A stretch of 31,056 nt of DNA from Ophiosphaerella korrae (GCA_028456385.1 JALNQF010000430.1:1-31056), one strand, 5' to 3'. Shown: positions 10,665 through 23,900, counted from the first letter of the stretch. Translations and numbers: made by a program. Notes: generated by a model not told the origin, from the letters alone.

Positions 10665-11094
10665 TGTAATAGGCCTCCTATCGTTAACTATAGGTACCTA
10701 TCTTAGAAAAGTTAGTAGATTACGAGGTAATAACAAAAGTTTATATAGAGATCTACAATAACTATAAATAATAAAAGATATTTTGTAACTATCTCGTATT
10801 AGCGTTCTATAGTCAAAGGATTAAATTGCTAATACTATCCTAATAATACGCATTACTAATAACTATATACTTGCTATAATCTATAATCTATATTTACTAA
10901 GATTAATAGATTACAAATTAGCTTAATCTATAATCTACTACTACTAAGAGTCTACAGATTATAGATTACTCTAGGTGTCCTAATTATGCGTAGTTTCCTA
11001 ATTAAGGTTATTACCCCGCTCGTCCTATGCTTTGTTAGCGCCTAGACTAGGACTAATTAGTTCTATCTCGATTTCTTCTGTTACGCCTATAACA
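10665..11094 (-). repeat. E2 5' LTR (right)
   Basis: 430 bp with intact TG start and CA end (TGTAATAGGCC ... CCTATAACA), followed by TTATA. The segment just left of it (gag side) has no TGG-type primer-binding site. Confidence 0.93.
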
Positions 11095-11099
11095 TTATA
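11095..11099. repeat. Target-site duplication TTATA, right copy
   Basis: Matches 4056-4060. The following CTTCCTCTAAGTTAAA continues the E1 tail, as shown by the uninterrupted equivalent in E2 at about 4673. Confidence 0.9.
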
Positions 11100-11585
11100 C
11101 TTCCTCTAAGTTAAATCCTAAGTACTCTCTTTATATAGTTTCTACAAATAATAGTAGAGCTTATAAAGTGTATATCTATATAAACGTTTATAGTTCTTAT
11201 AACGTATCTAGTGTCTCTCTTATAAAGTGTATATTTATTATACTTATTCTTATATCTAAGCTTAATAATAATAAGGAGAGCTATTAACTAGGCTTAAGAG
11301 AAATTACTATCTTAAATTATAGAGGCTAAAGCTAAGCGTAAGTAAATCTAGGAGCTTACGTAGAGTAAGCTAGTAGAAAATTAAGCTTATCTCTCTCGTC
11401 TTTATAAGATAAAGGCGCTAAATAATAAGAAATTAGCTATATAGTTAGTAGCTCTAGAAGCTAAGCTAGACTTAGATAAGGTATTTAGTGTTACTATAGT
11501 AAGTCCTACATTAGGCGCTCCTATTACTTCTCTATCTAGTAATAGTAATATTAGTTCTCTTAGTTCGCTACTAGGCGTTCTAGAG
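11100..11585 (+). pseudogene. E1 antisense ORF, remainder of exon 1 and exon 2
   Basis: Continues the frame broken at 4060: SSKLNPKYSLYIVSTNNSRA, then KVYIYINVYSSYNVSSVSL up to a predicted donor at 11229 (GTATAT). Exon 2 from 11323 reads AKAKRK, SKLVEN, LYKIKALNNKKLA, LVALEAKLDLDKVF and ends GVLEGF at 11574-11585. The distance from the acceptor to GVLE is the same as in E2. Most differences from E2 are RIP-type transitions. Polarity is opposite to E1 gag-pol, whose stop at 11596-11598 lies just beyond. Confidence 0.6.
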
Positions 11586-11595
11586 GGTTTTAACT

Positions 11596-14500
11596 TTAGA
11601 AGTCCTCTAGTTTCTTAGAGTAGTTAAGATTATCCTCTAGTTCCTATATTTCTTCCTATAGTTATCCTTTTTCGTCTATACCTATCTATTTTACTAGGTA
11701 GTAGTTCTTACTATTATAGAACTAGTGTACTAAGATCTCTTTAACTTCTTATTCTTCTTGTTCTCTATACGTATTTACTTTATATACTAGTAGTTCTACG
11801 TTTTATAGTACTATCTTAAGTAGTACTACGTAAAAGGTTAAGTATATCCTTATTTTATTTAGTAGCTTTAATTTAAATATAACTAGCGTAACTTCTTTCT
11901 TAATTTTATATAGTCCTATCTTAATATAGTCTAGTTTTAAACTTAGTCTCTTACTCTTAATATTTTTTTATACTAACTATACTTTTTCTCTATTTTTAAA
12001 TTAGGGTCTCTCTTTATATTTCTTATTATAGTACTTTACTATTTAATTATATAAGAATTCTACATCTTATCTTAATTACTTATATATGTCTTTAAGTTTA
12101 TTAGTAAAGTTTTCTCCTTTTAAGGACTAAGATATCTCTAGTCTTAGTATTCTATATATACTAGGGTTAAATCTATAGTTTATAAAAAAAAGTAATACTT
12201 CTATTATCTTATTCTTTGCGCTATTATATACTAACTATACTATAAGTAGTAACTATACCTAATTATTCTAGTTGTAGTTAAGATAGTATCTTAGGTACTA
12301 TTCTACTATCTAGTTTATTCTTTCTAATTGTCTATCTATTTATAAGTAGTATGTAGTAGATATTACGTATTTAATTCCTAATTATACTATTATTATTCTC
12401 TATAGTTTTAATATAAATCTTATATCTCTATCTATAATAATCTTATCTAGTAGTCTATATTAACTAATTATAGTTCCTAGAACCTAGTATATAGTAACTT
12501 CTATCCTACTTTTTTCTTTATATAGTCTAAAGTATAAGTACTTTATAAGTTTATCTACTATTATTAGGATTCTATTGTACTTAACTCCTAATATTAGGTT
12601 TTTTAACTTAGGTAGTTTTGTAATAAAATCTATTGTAATAACTCTCTATAGTTATTCTAATACTTCTACTAGTTATAGCTTCTTATATAGTGTATATCTA
12701 CTATACTTATTCTTCTAGTATTCTATACAATTTTATAGTACTTCTATTACTAGTTGTTTTACTCTTAGGATATAATAATCTCTTAGTAGTCTATCTAGTA
12801 TTTTATTAATTCCTTAATATCTATATACTAGTAGTTTATAGAACTATTATATAAATTCTCTTTATATTTTTCCTAGAATATACGTTCTTCTATAGGCTCT
12901 TATAAGACTTTCTTAGATCTTAGGTTTCTCTATTTCTTTAGGAGCTTTTCTTATTTCTTTCTAAATCTATTTATCTAGCTTACTACTCTTTCTTTTAAGT
13001 ATTATAGCTATTTTAGGTATATTTAAGACTAAATATCCTTCTTTGTTTTTAACTAGAACTATACTAGTAGCGCTTACTTCTTTCTATAAGTCTAGTCTTC
13101 TACTAAGGGCGTTTATAAATTAGTTATCTTTCTCCTTTATATATATAATCTCTATATTAAATATTAATAGGAATTCCTACTATCTTATATATTATTATAT
13201 TAGTTCTTTATTTAGTATAAATCCTATAAGATTCCTATAGTCTATATAGACCTTTGTTTAGTATTTTACTCTTTATAAGTATACTCTCTATTATTTAAAT
13301 ACTTTATAAATTACTAGTATTTCTTTGTTATAAATTAGATAGTTAAGCTCTACTAGCTTTATTTTCTTAAAGAAGTATTTAACTAAATATTCTTTCTTAG
13401 TCTTTAGATCTTCTTATATTAGTACTATTCTATAAACTAAATTAGATGCGTCTATTTTTACTATTACTAGTAGGTCTAGGTTATATATTTTAATAACTAG
13501 GTTTTCTATAAACTTCTTTTTAATCTTCTTAAATACTTTATTGTATTCTCTTATCTATTTAAATAGTATATCCTTTTTTATAAGCCTTGTTATTAGTTCT
13601 ATATTTTTAGACTATTTTATTATTAACTTTTTACAAAAGTTAGCTAGGCTATAAAATTATTATACTTCCTTTAGGTTCTTAGGTGTTAGCTATTTGTTAA
13701 TTAATCTAATTTTTTCTAGATTAATCTTGATTTTTCCTAGTTCTATAATAAATCTAAGGAAGTCTATTTCTTTTGTATAGAATTTACATTTTCTTATTTT
13801 AAGAAATAGTTTACTTTCTACTAGTTTTTCTAGTACTTTGTGTATATACTATACGTATTCTTCTTCTATTTCTAAGAATATAAGGATATTATCTAGGTAT
13901 ATAAATATAAATATATCTAAGTACTCTCTTAGTACTATATTTATTCTTTCTTAGAAGGCTGCTAGTGCGTTTATTAAGCTAAAAGGTATAACTAGGTATT
14001 TATATAGTCTATATTATGTTCTAAACACTATTTTCTATTTATTACCTTTCTTAATTCTAATCTAGTAGTAGGCGTTCTAGATATCTAGTTTTGTAAAGAT
14101 TCTTGCTTTCTATAGCCTATCTTGTATTATATCTATTTATAGTAAGGGGTATTAGTTCTTATTTATAATTACGTTAGTTTTTCTAAAGTCTACGTAAGGT
14201 CTTTTATTACTTATTTCTTTTTTATCTATAAATATAAGTCTATATACTACTAAGAACTTAGATTCTTGTATCTATCCTTTCTTTAGTACGTTTTTAATAA
14301 ACGTTTATTTAATCTTAGATTCTTCTTCTATTTTTCTATAAACTAGGCTCTATCCTACGTCTTTATCTTCCTTTAGATCTATCGCTAAATCTTATAGTTA
14401 ATATTCTAGGAAGTAATCTTTAGGTTCTATAAGCTATTTTTCTTATTTCTTATATTCTTCTAAGAATTCTCCTTTATATATAACTATATTAGCTTTTAAT

Positions 14501-17078
14501 ATTTCTTTTTTAAAGTAGCTAATTTTACCTATTCTCTAATTAATTCTTAGGTTAGTTATCTATAACTATAGTATTTCTAGTATTATATCTTGTTTATTAT
14601 TAATTGTAGTTATATCTATAACTATATCCTTAATTGTTATCCTTTCTAGTTCTAGCGTAGAGTGTATTGTCTCGAACCTTATAGGTTCTTAGAATAGTTT
14701 TCCTTTAATTATACTTAGTTATTAAGGGTACTTCTTTATAGTATAGGTTATTCCTTAGCCTTCTACAAACTTCTTTAATATAAAGTTCTTTATAGCTCTA
14801 CTATTAATTATTAATTATACTTTCTTTCCTTAATAAGTACCTTTCTTTGTAATATATAGGCTTCTTATACCTTCTAGCCTTTCTTACTTTAGTATTTTTA
14901 TAAATTATCTATCTTCTTAGGGCTATAGCCTTATTTTAAGTTTATATTCTTTATATTTTAGATATTTATTATACTTATATTTGTACTATAGTCTTCCTTA
15001 GACGTATTTCTTAGGTAGTTTTAGTCTAGGCCTTATTACTACGTAACTTTCTTCTAGTATTATTTCCTATCCTTAGATATCTTTTACTAGAATTACTCTT
15101 ATATAGTTATAGCCTCTTTTTCTTATAAGCTATATTTTGTTATTTACTTTAGGGTTTCTATATATTATACAATTCTTTTCTAGGTATAATATCTATAATA
15201 CTTTAAAATAAGCTAGATGTTTTAGGTTTGTTATTTTATTATCCCCTTCCTAGTAACTATCTATTCTAGGTCTTGTGTTTATTAAGACGTAATATACTAT
15301 TAGTACTTGTAGTGTATAGGCTTTATTAATCTATCGCGTTTTTCTTATAAGGAACTACTATTCTCTTTATATAGGTATTCTTTCTACTATAACTATATAT
15401 TGCTTTATTTATTCTTAAAATAGTATAAACTTTATTTCTTTAGGAATACGTTCTTTTTAGTCTTTATACGCTTCCTCTATACTTATAACTAGTAAGTATT
15501 TCTAAATAAACTTCTATTCTTTGTTTTATTCTTCTATATCTATTGTTGTATAGCTATTATAGCTATATATATCTAGTTAGGCGTATTCTATACCTCTTAT
15601 ACTTACCTATCTTTTACTTTCTTATAGTTTTTTAGAAGAAGCTATAGTAGTCTCTTTATCTAGTACTAGTCCTTTAGCCTAGATTAATAGGGTCTAGAGC
15701 TCTTCTCTTTCTAAGTCTTCTATTAGTAAGTCTATTATATACGCTATTTCTTCTAGCTATACTTTTATCCTTTCTTTTGTTACTACTACTCTATACTTTT
15801 ATAAGAACTATCTTACTCTTTATTTACTAGAAAGATATATATAGTAGTTGTCTTTGTAATAAAAGGTCTAATAAAGTATTACGTATTATATTTCTTTACT
15901 CCTAGCTACCTTTTCTTAAGGTTTAGCTTATACTTGTAGTATTTCTTTCTTTTTCTCTATTCTCTTTAACTAAGTTTCCTTATCTTTTTTATAGTGTTTA
16001 CTTTTGTAGTCTTTTATATAGTGTTCTAGTTTCTTATATTTATAATATACTATATTCTTTTTCTTCCTTAATTAGTAGTCTTTCGCGTAGTAGCCTTTCT
16101 TACTATAGTTAAAATATATAAAGTCTTTATTCTTCTTTCTCTTTCTATCCTTATTTGCGTTAAAGATTATAGGGTCTCTAGCGTCCTAGTTTCTAGTTTA
16201 GCTACTATACTTATTCTTTTTCTATTCTCGAAGGTCGTTGTTAATTTAGATTACCTATTATTTTAAGGCTTCTAGTGTCCTAGGTTTCTCTATATATATT
16301 ATTTTAAATTGAATTTTTACGTTTAGCTCTTACTTAAATTATAATATAAGAGCTAATTCGTTCTATTCTATATTTTAGCTTAGTTATTTAAATTATAATA
16401 TATATTCTAAAATACTCTTGTTTTGTATAAGCCTTTTAAGTTTCTCTTTAGCTTGTTAGGTAATATCTATATCCCTTAATACTACTCTTATTTATTTAGT
16501 AAAGTATTTATAGCTTCTAAAAATAGCTCTAGTTTTATCTTTTTAGGTTATTAGAGAGTACGTTGTATAGTCTATCTAGTAGGGCTCGTACTATCTTATT
16601 GCGTCTTCTTTAAGGTGTAGTCTAATATATATTACTTTCTTCTCTTCTATATTAAAGTATAGTACTTATATATCTATCTAGAGTTATACTAACGCTATAA
16701 AGAGTCTTAATTTTTCCCTTGTTCTATTAAACTTTTTAAGAACAAGTATCTTAGGTAGTTTCTTTGTTATACTTATTTCTAGTTATTAGGTAATTAGCTC
16801 TATCTAGTTCTAGCCTTTAATAATAGCTTTAATTTGTACTTTGTTCTATTTAGAGTAGTCTTATAGTTCCCTGTTTTACGTTTCTAGTGCTTTAATTACT
16901 ATCTTTATATCTTCTTTATTATTAATTAGTTTATTTATATAGTCTTTAATTATTTCTTATATAGTACTATCTAACTTATAACTACTCCTAAGGGCTTTAC
17001 TTATTAAACTTTCTACTATTGTATTAGCTAGACTGTGCGCTACTTACGCTTTGCTTCTTATAATAACTAAATTAGTAA
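11596..17078 (-). pseudogene. E1 gag-pol polyprotein
   Basis: Minus-strand single frame with the same anchors as E2: knuckle His 16021-16023, protease NSR 14797-14805, RT YLDN 13888-13899, integrase Asp 12628-12630, stop TAA 11596-11598. The spacings protease-RT (906), RT-integrase (1269) and integrase-stop (1032) equal those of E2 exactly; knuckle-protease is 9 nt shorter. More RIP-damaged than E2 by eye (for example the stop is TAA where E2 keeps TGA). The C-terminus carries the chromodomain. Not functional. Confidence 0.92.
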
Positions 17079-17080
17079 GG

Positions 17081-17510
17081 TGTTATAGGCTTACTAGAGT
17101 TAACTTCCTAATAGCCTAAATAGGTATTAGTAGATTGTAAGGTAATAGTAAAAGCTCGTATAGTAATCTATAATAGGCTATAAATAATAGAAGATGTTTT
17201 GTAACTATCTTTATATTATTACTCGTAGTTAATAATTAAATTGCTAATACTATCCTAATAATACGCGTCGCTACTAACTATATACTTGTCCTAATCTATT
17301 AATCTATTACTACTAAGAATAATAGATTATAGATTACTTTAATTTATAATCTATTAACGCTAAGAGTCTATAGATTATAGATTACTCTAGGTGTCCTAAT
17401 TATGTGTAGTTTTCTAATTAAGTTCGTATTCTTTGTATTTGTACGAACTTAATCCTTTAGTTGTAGGGCTAATTAGTTCTATCTGTATTTCTCTTGTTAC
17501 TATCGTAATA
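17081..17510 (-). repeat. E1 5' LTR (right), shared with E3
   Basis: 430 bp, starts TGTTATAGGCTTACTAGAG and ends ATCGTAATA. Orientation is given by gag on its left. On its right it abuts the 3' end of E3 pol, without the tail and polypurine tract expected there. Confidence 0.9.
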
Positions 17511-20503
17511 AAGGCGTTCTAGAGAGTTTTAACTTTAGAACTCCTCTAGTTTCTTAAAGTAATTAAGGTTATCTTCTAGTTCCTATATTTCTTCCTATAG
17601 TTGTCCTTTTTCGTTTATTTCTATCTATTTTACTAAGTAGTAGTTCCTACTATTATAGAACTAATATACTAGGATTTCTTTAACTTTCTATTTTTCTTAT
17701 TCTCTATACGTGTCTACTTTGTACACTAGTAGTTCTACATCTTGTAGTACCTTTTCTAGTAGTACTACGTAGAATATTAGATATATCCTTATTTTACTTA
17801 GTAGTCTTAATTTAAATATAACTAGTATAACTTCTTTCTCTACTTTATATAGTCTTATCTTATTGTAATCTAGTTTTAAGCTTAATTATTTACTTTTAAT
17901 ATTTCTTTATAGTAACTATACTTTTTTCTCCTCTTTAAATTAGGGTTCCTTTATATATCTCTTATTATAATATTTTATTATATAATCTTATAGAAACTCT
18001 ACGTCTTGTCTTAATTAATTATATATATCCTTAAGTCTATTAGTAAAGTTTTCTCTTCTTAGAGACTAAGATATTTTAGTTTTTAGTATTTAGTATATAT
18101 TAGGGTTAAATCTATAGTTTATAAAAAAAGGTAATACTCTTATTACTATATTCTTTACGTTATTGTATACTAACTATACTATAGGTAGTAACTATACCTA
18201 ATTGTTTTAATTATAATTAAGGTAGTATCTTAGGTATTATTCTACTATCTAATTTATACGTTCTAATTATCTATCTATCTATAGATAGTATGCTATTAAC
18301 ATTATATATTTAATTCCTAATTATACTATTATTATTCTCTATAGTTTTAATATAAATCTTACGTCTCTATCTATAATAATCTTATCTAGTAGTCTATATT
18401 AGCTAATTATAGTTCCTAGGACCTAGTATATAGTAACTTCTATTCTACTTTTTTCTTTATATAGTCTAAAGTATAAGTACTTTATAAGTTTATCTACTAT
18501 TATTAGGATTCTATTATATTTAACTCCTAATATTAGGTCTTTTAACTTAGGTAGTTTTGTAATAAAATCTATTATAATAACTCTCTAAAGTTTTTCTAGT
18601 ACTTTAATTAGTTATAATATTCTATATAGTATATATCTACTATACTTATTTCTATAGTATTCTATATAGTCTTGTAGTACTTCTATTACTAGTTACCTTA
18701 CTCTTAGGATATAGTAATCTCTTAGTAGTCTATCTAGTATTTTATTAATTCCTTAATATCTATATACTAGTAGTTTGTAGAACTATTATATAAATTCTCT
18801 TTATATTTTTCTTAGAATATACGTTCTTCTATAGGCTCGTACGAAGCCTTCTTAGATCTTAAGTTTCTCTAATTCTTTAGAGGCTTTTCTTATTTCCTTC
18901 TAAATCTATTTATCTAGCTTACTACTCTTTCTTTTAAGTGTTGTAGCTATTTTTAGTATATTTAGGACTAAATATCTTTCTTTGTTCTTAATTAGAACTA
19001 TACTAGTAGCGTTTACTTCTTCTTATAAGTCTAGTTTTCTACTAAGAGTATCTATAAATTAGTTATCTTTCCCTTTTATATATATAACTTTAAAGTTAAA
19101 TATTAATAAGAACTTCTACTATCTTATATAGTGTTATAATAAGTCTTTGTTTATTATAAATCTTATAAGATTCTTATAGTCTATATAGACTTTTATTTAG
19201 TATTTTACTTTTTATAAGTATACTCTCTATTATTTAAATACTTTATAGATTACTAGTATCTCCTTATTATAAATTAAGTAGTTAAGCTCTACTAGCTTTA
19301 TTTTCTTAGAGAAGTATTTAACTAAATATTTTTATTTTATAGTTTAGTCTTCTTGTATTAGTACTATTCTATAGACTAAGTTAGATATATCTATTTTTAC
19401 TATTACTAGTAGTTCTAGGTTATATATTCTAATAACTAGGTTTTTTATAAAACGTTGTTTAATCTAACTAAATACTTTATTACATTCTTAAGTCTATTTA
19501 AATAGTATATCCTTCTTTATAAGTTTTATAAGTAGTTCTATTATTTTAGACTATCTTACTATTAGTTTTCTATAAAAGTTTACTAATCTATAGAATTATT
19601 ATACTTCTTGTAAGTTCTTTAGTATTAGCTATTCTTAGATTATTTTAATCTTGTTTAGATCGATTTGTATTTTTCCTAGTTTAATAATAAATCTAAGGAA
19701 GTCTATTTCTTTTATGTAGAATTCGCATTTTCTTATTTTAAGAAATATTTTACTTTCTACTAATCTTTCTAGTACCTTATATATATACTATATGTGTTCT
19801 TCTTCTATTTCTAAGAATTTAAGGATATTATCTAAGTATATAAATATAAATACGTCTAAGTATTCTTTTAGGACTATATTAATCTTTTCTTAAAATACTA
19901 CTAGTATATTTATTAATCTAAAGGGTATAACTATGTATTTAAATAGTCTATATTGTGTTCTAAATACTATTTTCTACTTGTTGCCCTCTTTAATTCTAAT
20001 CTAGTAGTAGGTATTTTAGATATCTAGTTTAGTAAAGATTTATACTTTCTATAGCCTATCTTATATCTTGTCTATATATAGTAAGAGGTATTAGTTCTTA
20101 TCTATTATTACGTTAGTTTTTCTAAAATCTACGTAAAGTCTTTTATTATCTATCTTTTTTTTATCTATAAATATAAGTTTATAAGCTACTAAAGATTTAG
20201 ATTCTTATATCTATCTTTTCTTTATTACTTTTTGTATAAATACGCATTTAATCTTTAATTCTTTTTTAGTTTTTTAATAGACTAAGCTCTATCCTATATT
20301 TTTTCCTTCTTCTAGGTCTATTACTAAGTCCTATATTTAATAGTCTAGAAGGTAGTTGTTAGGTTCTATAAGTTATTTTTCCTATTTCTTATATTCTTTT
20401 AGGAATTTTCCTTTAGATGTAACTATATTAGCTTTTAATATTTCTTTCTTAGAGTAGCTAATTCTCCCTATTCTCTAGTTAATTCTTAGGTTAGTTATCT
20501 ATA
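17511..20503 (-). pseudogene. E3 pol fragment (RT-RNase H-integrase-chromodomain), truncated both sides
   Basis: A third minus-strand copy. It begins at GGCGTTCTAGAG, the last bases of the antisense ORF, so the 3' tail and LTR are missing. Stop TAA 17535-17537, integrase Asp 18567-18569 and RT YLDN 19827-19838 share one phase, with the same 1032 and 1269 spacings as E1 and E2. It ends at TTAGTTATCTATA, in the segment between protease and RT, where E4 starts in the opposite direction. In E1 that point continues TTAGTTATCTATAACTATAG, so the right half of E3 should lie beyond the plus-strand elements, outside the window. Transitions relative to E1 and E2 are frequent. Not functional. Confidence 0.9.
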
Positions 20504-20932
20504 TATTACGACAGTAACAAGAGAAATATAGATAGAACTAATTAGCCCTACGACTAAAGGATTAAGTTCTTATAAATACAAGGAATACAAACTTAATTAG
20601 GAAACTACATATAATTAGGATACCTAGAGTAATCTATAATCTATAGACTCTTAGCATTAATAGATTATAGATTAAGGTAATCTGTAATCTATTATTCTTA
20701 GTAGTAATAGATTAATAGATTAGGACAAGTATATAGTTAGTAGCGATGTGTATTATTAGGATAGTATTAGTAATTTAATTATTAACTACGAGTAATAATA
20801 TAAAGATAGTTGTAAAATATCTTCTATTATTTATAGCTTATTATAGATTATAATACAAGCTTTTATTATTACCTTATAATCTACTAATACTATCTAGGCT
20901 ATTAGGAAGTCGACCCTAGTAAGCCTATAACA
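20504..20932 (+). repeat. E4 5' LTR (subtype 1, inverted relative to E1)
   Basis: 429 bp, from TATTACGACAGTAAC to CCTATAACA; the reverse complement matches 17081-17510. The gag frame is open almost directly after its end (CCTTACTAATTTAG). No canonical TGG primer-binding site is visible. Confidence 0.9.
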
Positions 20933-20934
20933 CC

Positions 20935-23900
20935 TTACTAATTTAGTTATTACAAGAAGTAAAGCGTAAGTAGTACACAGTCTAGCTAATATAATAGTAG
21001 AAAGTTTAATAAGTAAAGCCCCTAGGAGTAGTTATAAGTTAGATAGTACTATATAGGAAATAGTTAAGGACTATATAAATAAACTAATTAATAACAAAGA
21101 AGATATAAAGATAGTAATTAAAGTACTAGAAACGTAGAACAAGGAACTACAAGACTACTTAAAATAGAACAAAGTATAAATTAAAGCTATTATTAAAGGC
21201 TAGAACTAGATAGAGCTAATTACCTAATAACTAGAAATAAGTAAAATAAAGAAACTACCTAAGATACCTATTCTTAAAAAGTTTAATAGAACAAAGGAAA
21301 AATTAAGACCCTTTATAGTGTTAGTACAACTCTAGATAGATGTATAAGTACTATACTTTAATATAGAAGAAAAGAAGGTAATATATATTAGACTACACCT
21401 TAAAGAAGACGCAACAAGATAGTACAAGCCCTACTAGATAGACTACACGACGTATTCTCTAATAACCTAAAAGGATAAAACTAGAGCTATTTTTAGAAGT
21501 TATAAATACTTTACTAAACAAATAAGAGCAGTATTTAGAGATATAGATATTACCTAATAAGCTAAAGAGAAACTTAAAAGGCTTACATAAAACAAGAGTA
21601 TTCTAGAATATATATTATAATTTAAATAACTAAGCTAAAACATAGAATAGAATAAATTAGCCCTTATATTACAATTTAAATAAGGACTAAACGCAAAAAT
21701 CTAATACAAAATAATATATATAGAGAAACTTAGGATACTAAAAGCTCTAAAATAATAGGTAATCTAAATTAATAACAACCTTTAAAAATAGAAAAAGAAT
21801 AAGTATAGTAGCTAAACTAGAAACTAGGATACTAGAGACCCTATAATCCTTAACGCAAACAAGGATAGAAAGAGAAAGAAGAATAAAGACTTTACGTGTT
21901 TTAGCTATAGTAAAAAAGGCTACTACGTAAAAGATTACTAATTAAAGAAGAAAAAGGATATAGTATATTATAAATATAGGAAACTAGGACACTATATTAA
22001 AGACTGTAAAAGTAATTACTATAAAAAAGATAAGGAAACTTAGTTAAAGACAATAGAGAAAAAGAGAGAAATACTACAAGTATAGGCTAAACCTTAAGAA
22101 AAGGTAGCTAGGAGCAAAGAAATATAATACGTAATACTCTATTAAGCCTTTTGTTACAAAGATAACTACTATATATATCTTTTTAGTAAATAGAGAGTAA
22201 GATAGTTCCTATAAAAGTATAGAGTAGTAGTAATAAAAGAAAAGACAAAAGTATAGCTAGAAGAAATAGCGTATATAATAGACCTACTAATAGAAGACTT
22301 AGAAAGAGAAGAACCCTAGACCCTATTAATCTAGGCTAAAGGACTAGTACTAGATAAAGAGACTACTACAGCTTCTTCTAAAAGACTATAAGAAAGTAAA
22401 AGATAGAAAAGTATAAGAAGTATAGAATACGCCTAGCTAGATATATATAGCTATAATAGCTATATAACAATAGATATAAAGGAATAAAATAAAGAATAGA
22501 AATTTATTTAGAAATACTTACTAGTTATAAGTATAGAGGAAGCGTATAAAGACTAGAAAGAACGTAATCCTAAAGAAATAAAGTTTATACTATTTTAAGA
22601 ATAGATAAAGTAATATATAGTTATAGTAAGAAGAATACCTATATAAAAGGAATAGTAGTTCTTTACAAGAAAAACGTAATAGATTAACAAAGCCTATACA
22701 CTATAAGTACTAATAGTATACTACGTCCTAATAAATATAAGACCTAGAATATATAGTTACTAGGAAGGAGATAACAAAATAATAAACTTAAAACATCTAG
22801 CCTATTTTAAAGTATTATAGATATTATACCTAGAAAAGAATTGTATAATATATAGAAACCCTAAAGCAAATAATAAAGTATAGCCTATAAGAAAAAGAGG
22901 CTATAACTATACAAGAGTAGTTCTAGTAGAAGATATCTAAGGATAGGAAATAATACTAGAAGAAGGTTACGTAGTAATAAGGCCTAGACTAAAACTACTT
23001 AAGAAATACGTATAAGGAAGACTATAGTATAAATATAAGTATAATAAATATCTAAAATACAAAGAATATAAACTTAAAATAGGGCTATAGCCCTAGGAAG
23101 ATAGATAATTTATAAAAATACTAAAGTAAGAAAGGCTAGAAGGTATAAAAGGCCTATATATTACAAAGATAGGCACTTATTAAGGAAAGAAAGTACAATT
23201 AATAATTAATAGTAGAGCTATAAGGAACTTTATATTAAAGAAGTTTGTAGAAAGCTAAAGAATAACCTATACTATAAAGAAGTACCCTTAATAACTAAGT
23301 ATAATTAAAGGAAAACTATTCTAAGAACCTATAAGGTTTAAGATAATACTCTCTACGCTAGAACTAAAAGAGATAATAATTAAGAATATAGTTATAGATA
23401 TAACTACAATTAATAATAAACAAGATATAATACTAGGAATACTATAGTTATAGATAACTAACCTAAGAATTAATTAGAGAATAGGTAGAATTAGCTACCC
23501 TAAAAGAGAAATGTTAAAAGCTAACATAGTTATATACAAAGGAGAATTCCTAGAAGAATATAAGAAATAGGAAAAATAGCTTATAGAAACTAAAGATTAC
23601 CTTCTAAGACATTAACTATAGGATTTAGTAATAGATCTAAAGGAAGATAAAGACGTAAGATAGAGCTTAGTTTATAGAAAAATAGAAGAAGAATCTAAGA
23701 TTAAATAAACGTTTATTAAAAACGCACTAAAGAAAGGATAGATATAAGAATCTAAGTCTTTAGTAGTATATAGACTTATATTTATAGATAAAAAGAGAAT
23801 AAGTAATAAAAGACCTTATATAGACTTTAGAAAAACTAACGCAATTATAAATAAGAACTAATACCCCTTACTATAAATAGATATAATATAAGATAGACTA

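Larger units (their letters stand above)
4061..11094 (-). mobile_element. E2: complete nested chromovirus, minus strand
   Basis: A 7,034-bp element with two 430-bp LTRs, a polypurine tract, a 3' tail with an antisense ORF, and a full gag-pol, bounded by TTATA duplications. It inserted into the tail of E1, so it is younger. Consistent with that, it keeps more TG/CA dinucleotides than E1 and E3 by eye, including an undamaged TGA stop. LTR subtype 2 differs from E1's subtype 1 in the outer part (GGCCTCCTRTCGTTAACTA against GGCTTACTAGAGTTAACTT) and in the region that reads into the antisense ORF. Confidence 0.93.
3447..17510 (-). mobile_element. E1: Ty3/gypsy chromovirus, minus strand, split by E2
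   Basis: Two 430-bp LTRs of the same subtype (3447-3876 and 17081-17510) flank a minus-strand tail and gag-pol. Removing E2 (4061-11094) and one TTATA copy rejoins the tail exactly and restores the reading of the antisense ORF across the join. The left LTR start has TG changed to TA; the right one keeps TG. Flanks are TACTA on the left and AAGGC on the right, so there is no target-site duplication at these ends. The sequence right of 17510 is the 3' end of another copy (E3), not the rest of E6. This suggests E1 and E3 are a tandem pair sharing the LTR at 17081-17510. Confidence 0.85.

Noticed and set aside
10987..11050. Short ATG-started hydrophobic reading in LTR subtype 2 resembling a signal peptide
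   Set aside because: About 20 codons then a stop, a different frame from the conserved antisense ORF, and not preserved in subtype 1. T-rich DNA gives hydrophobic peptides by chance.
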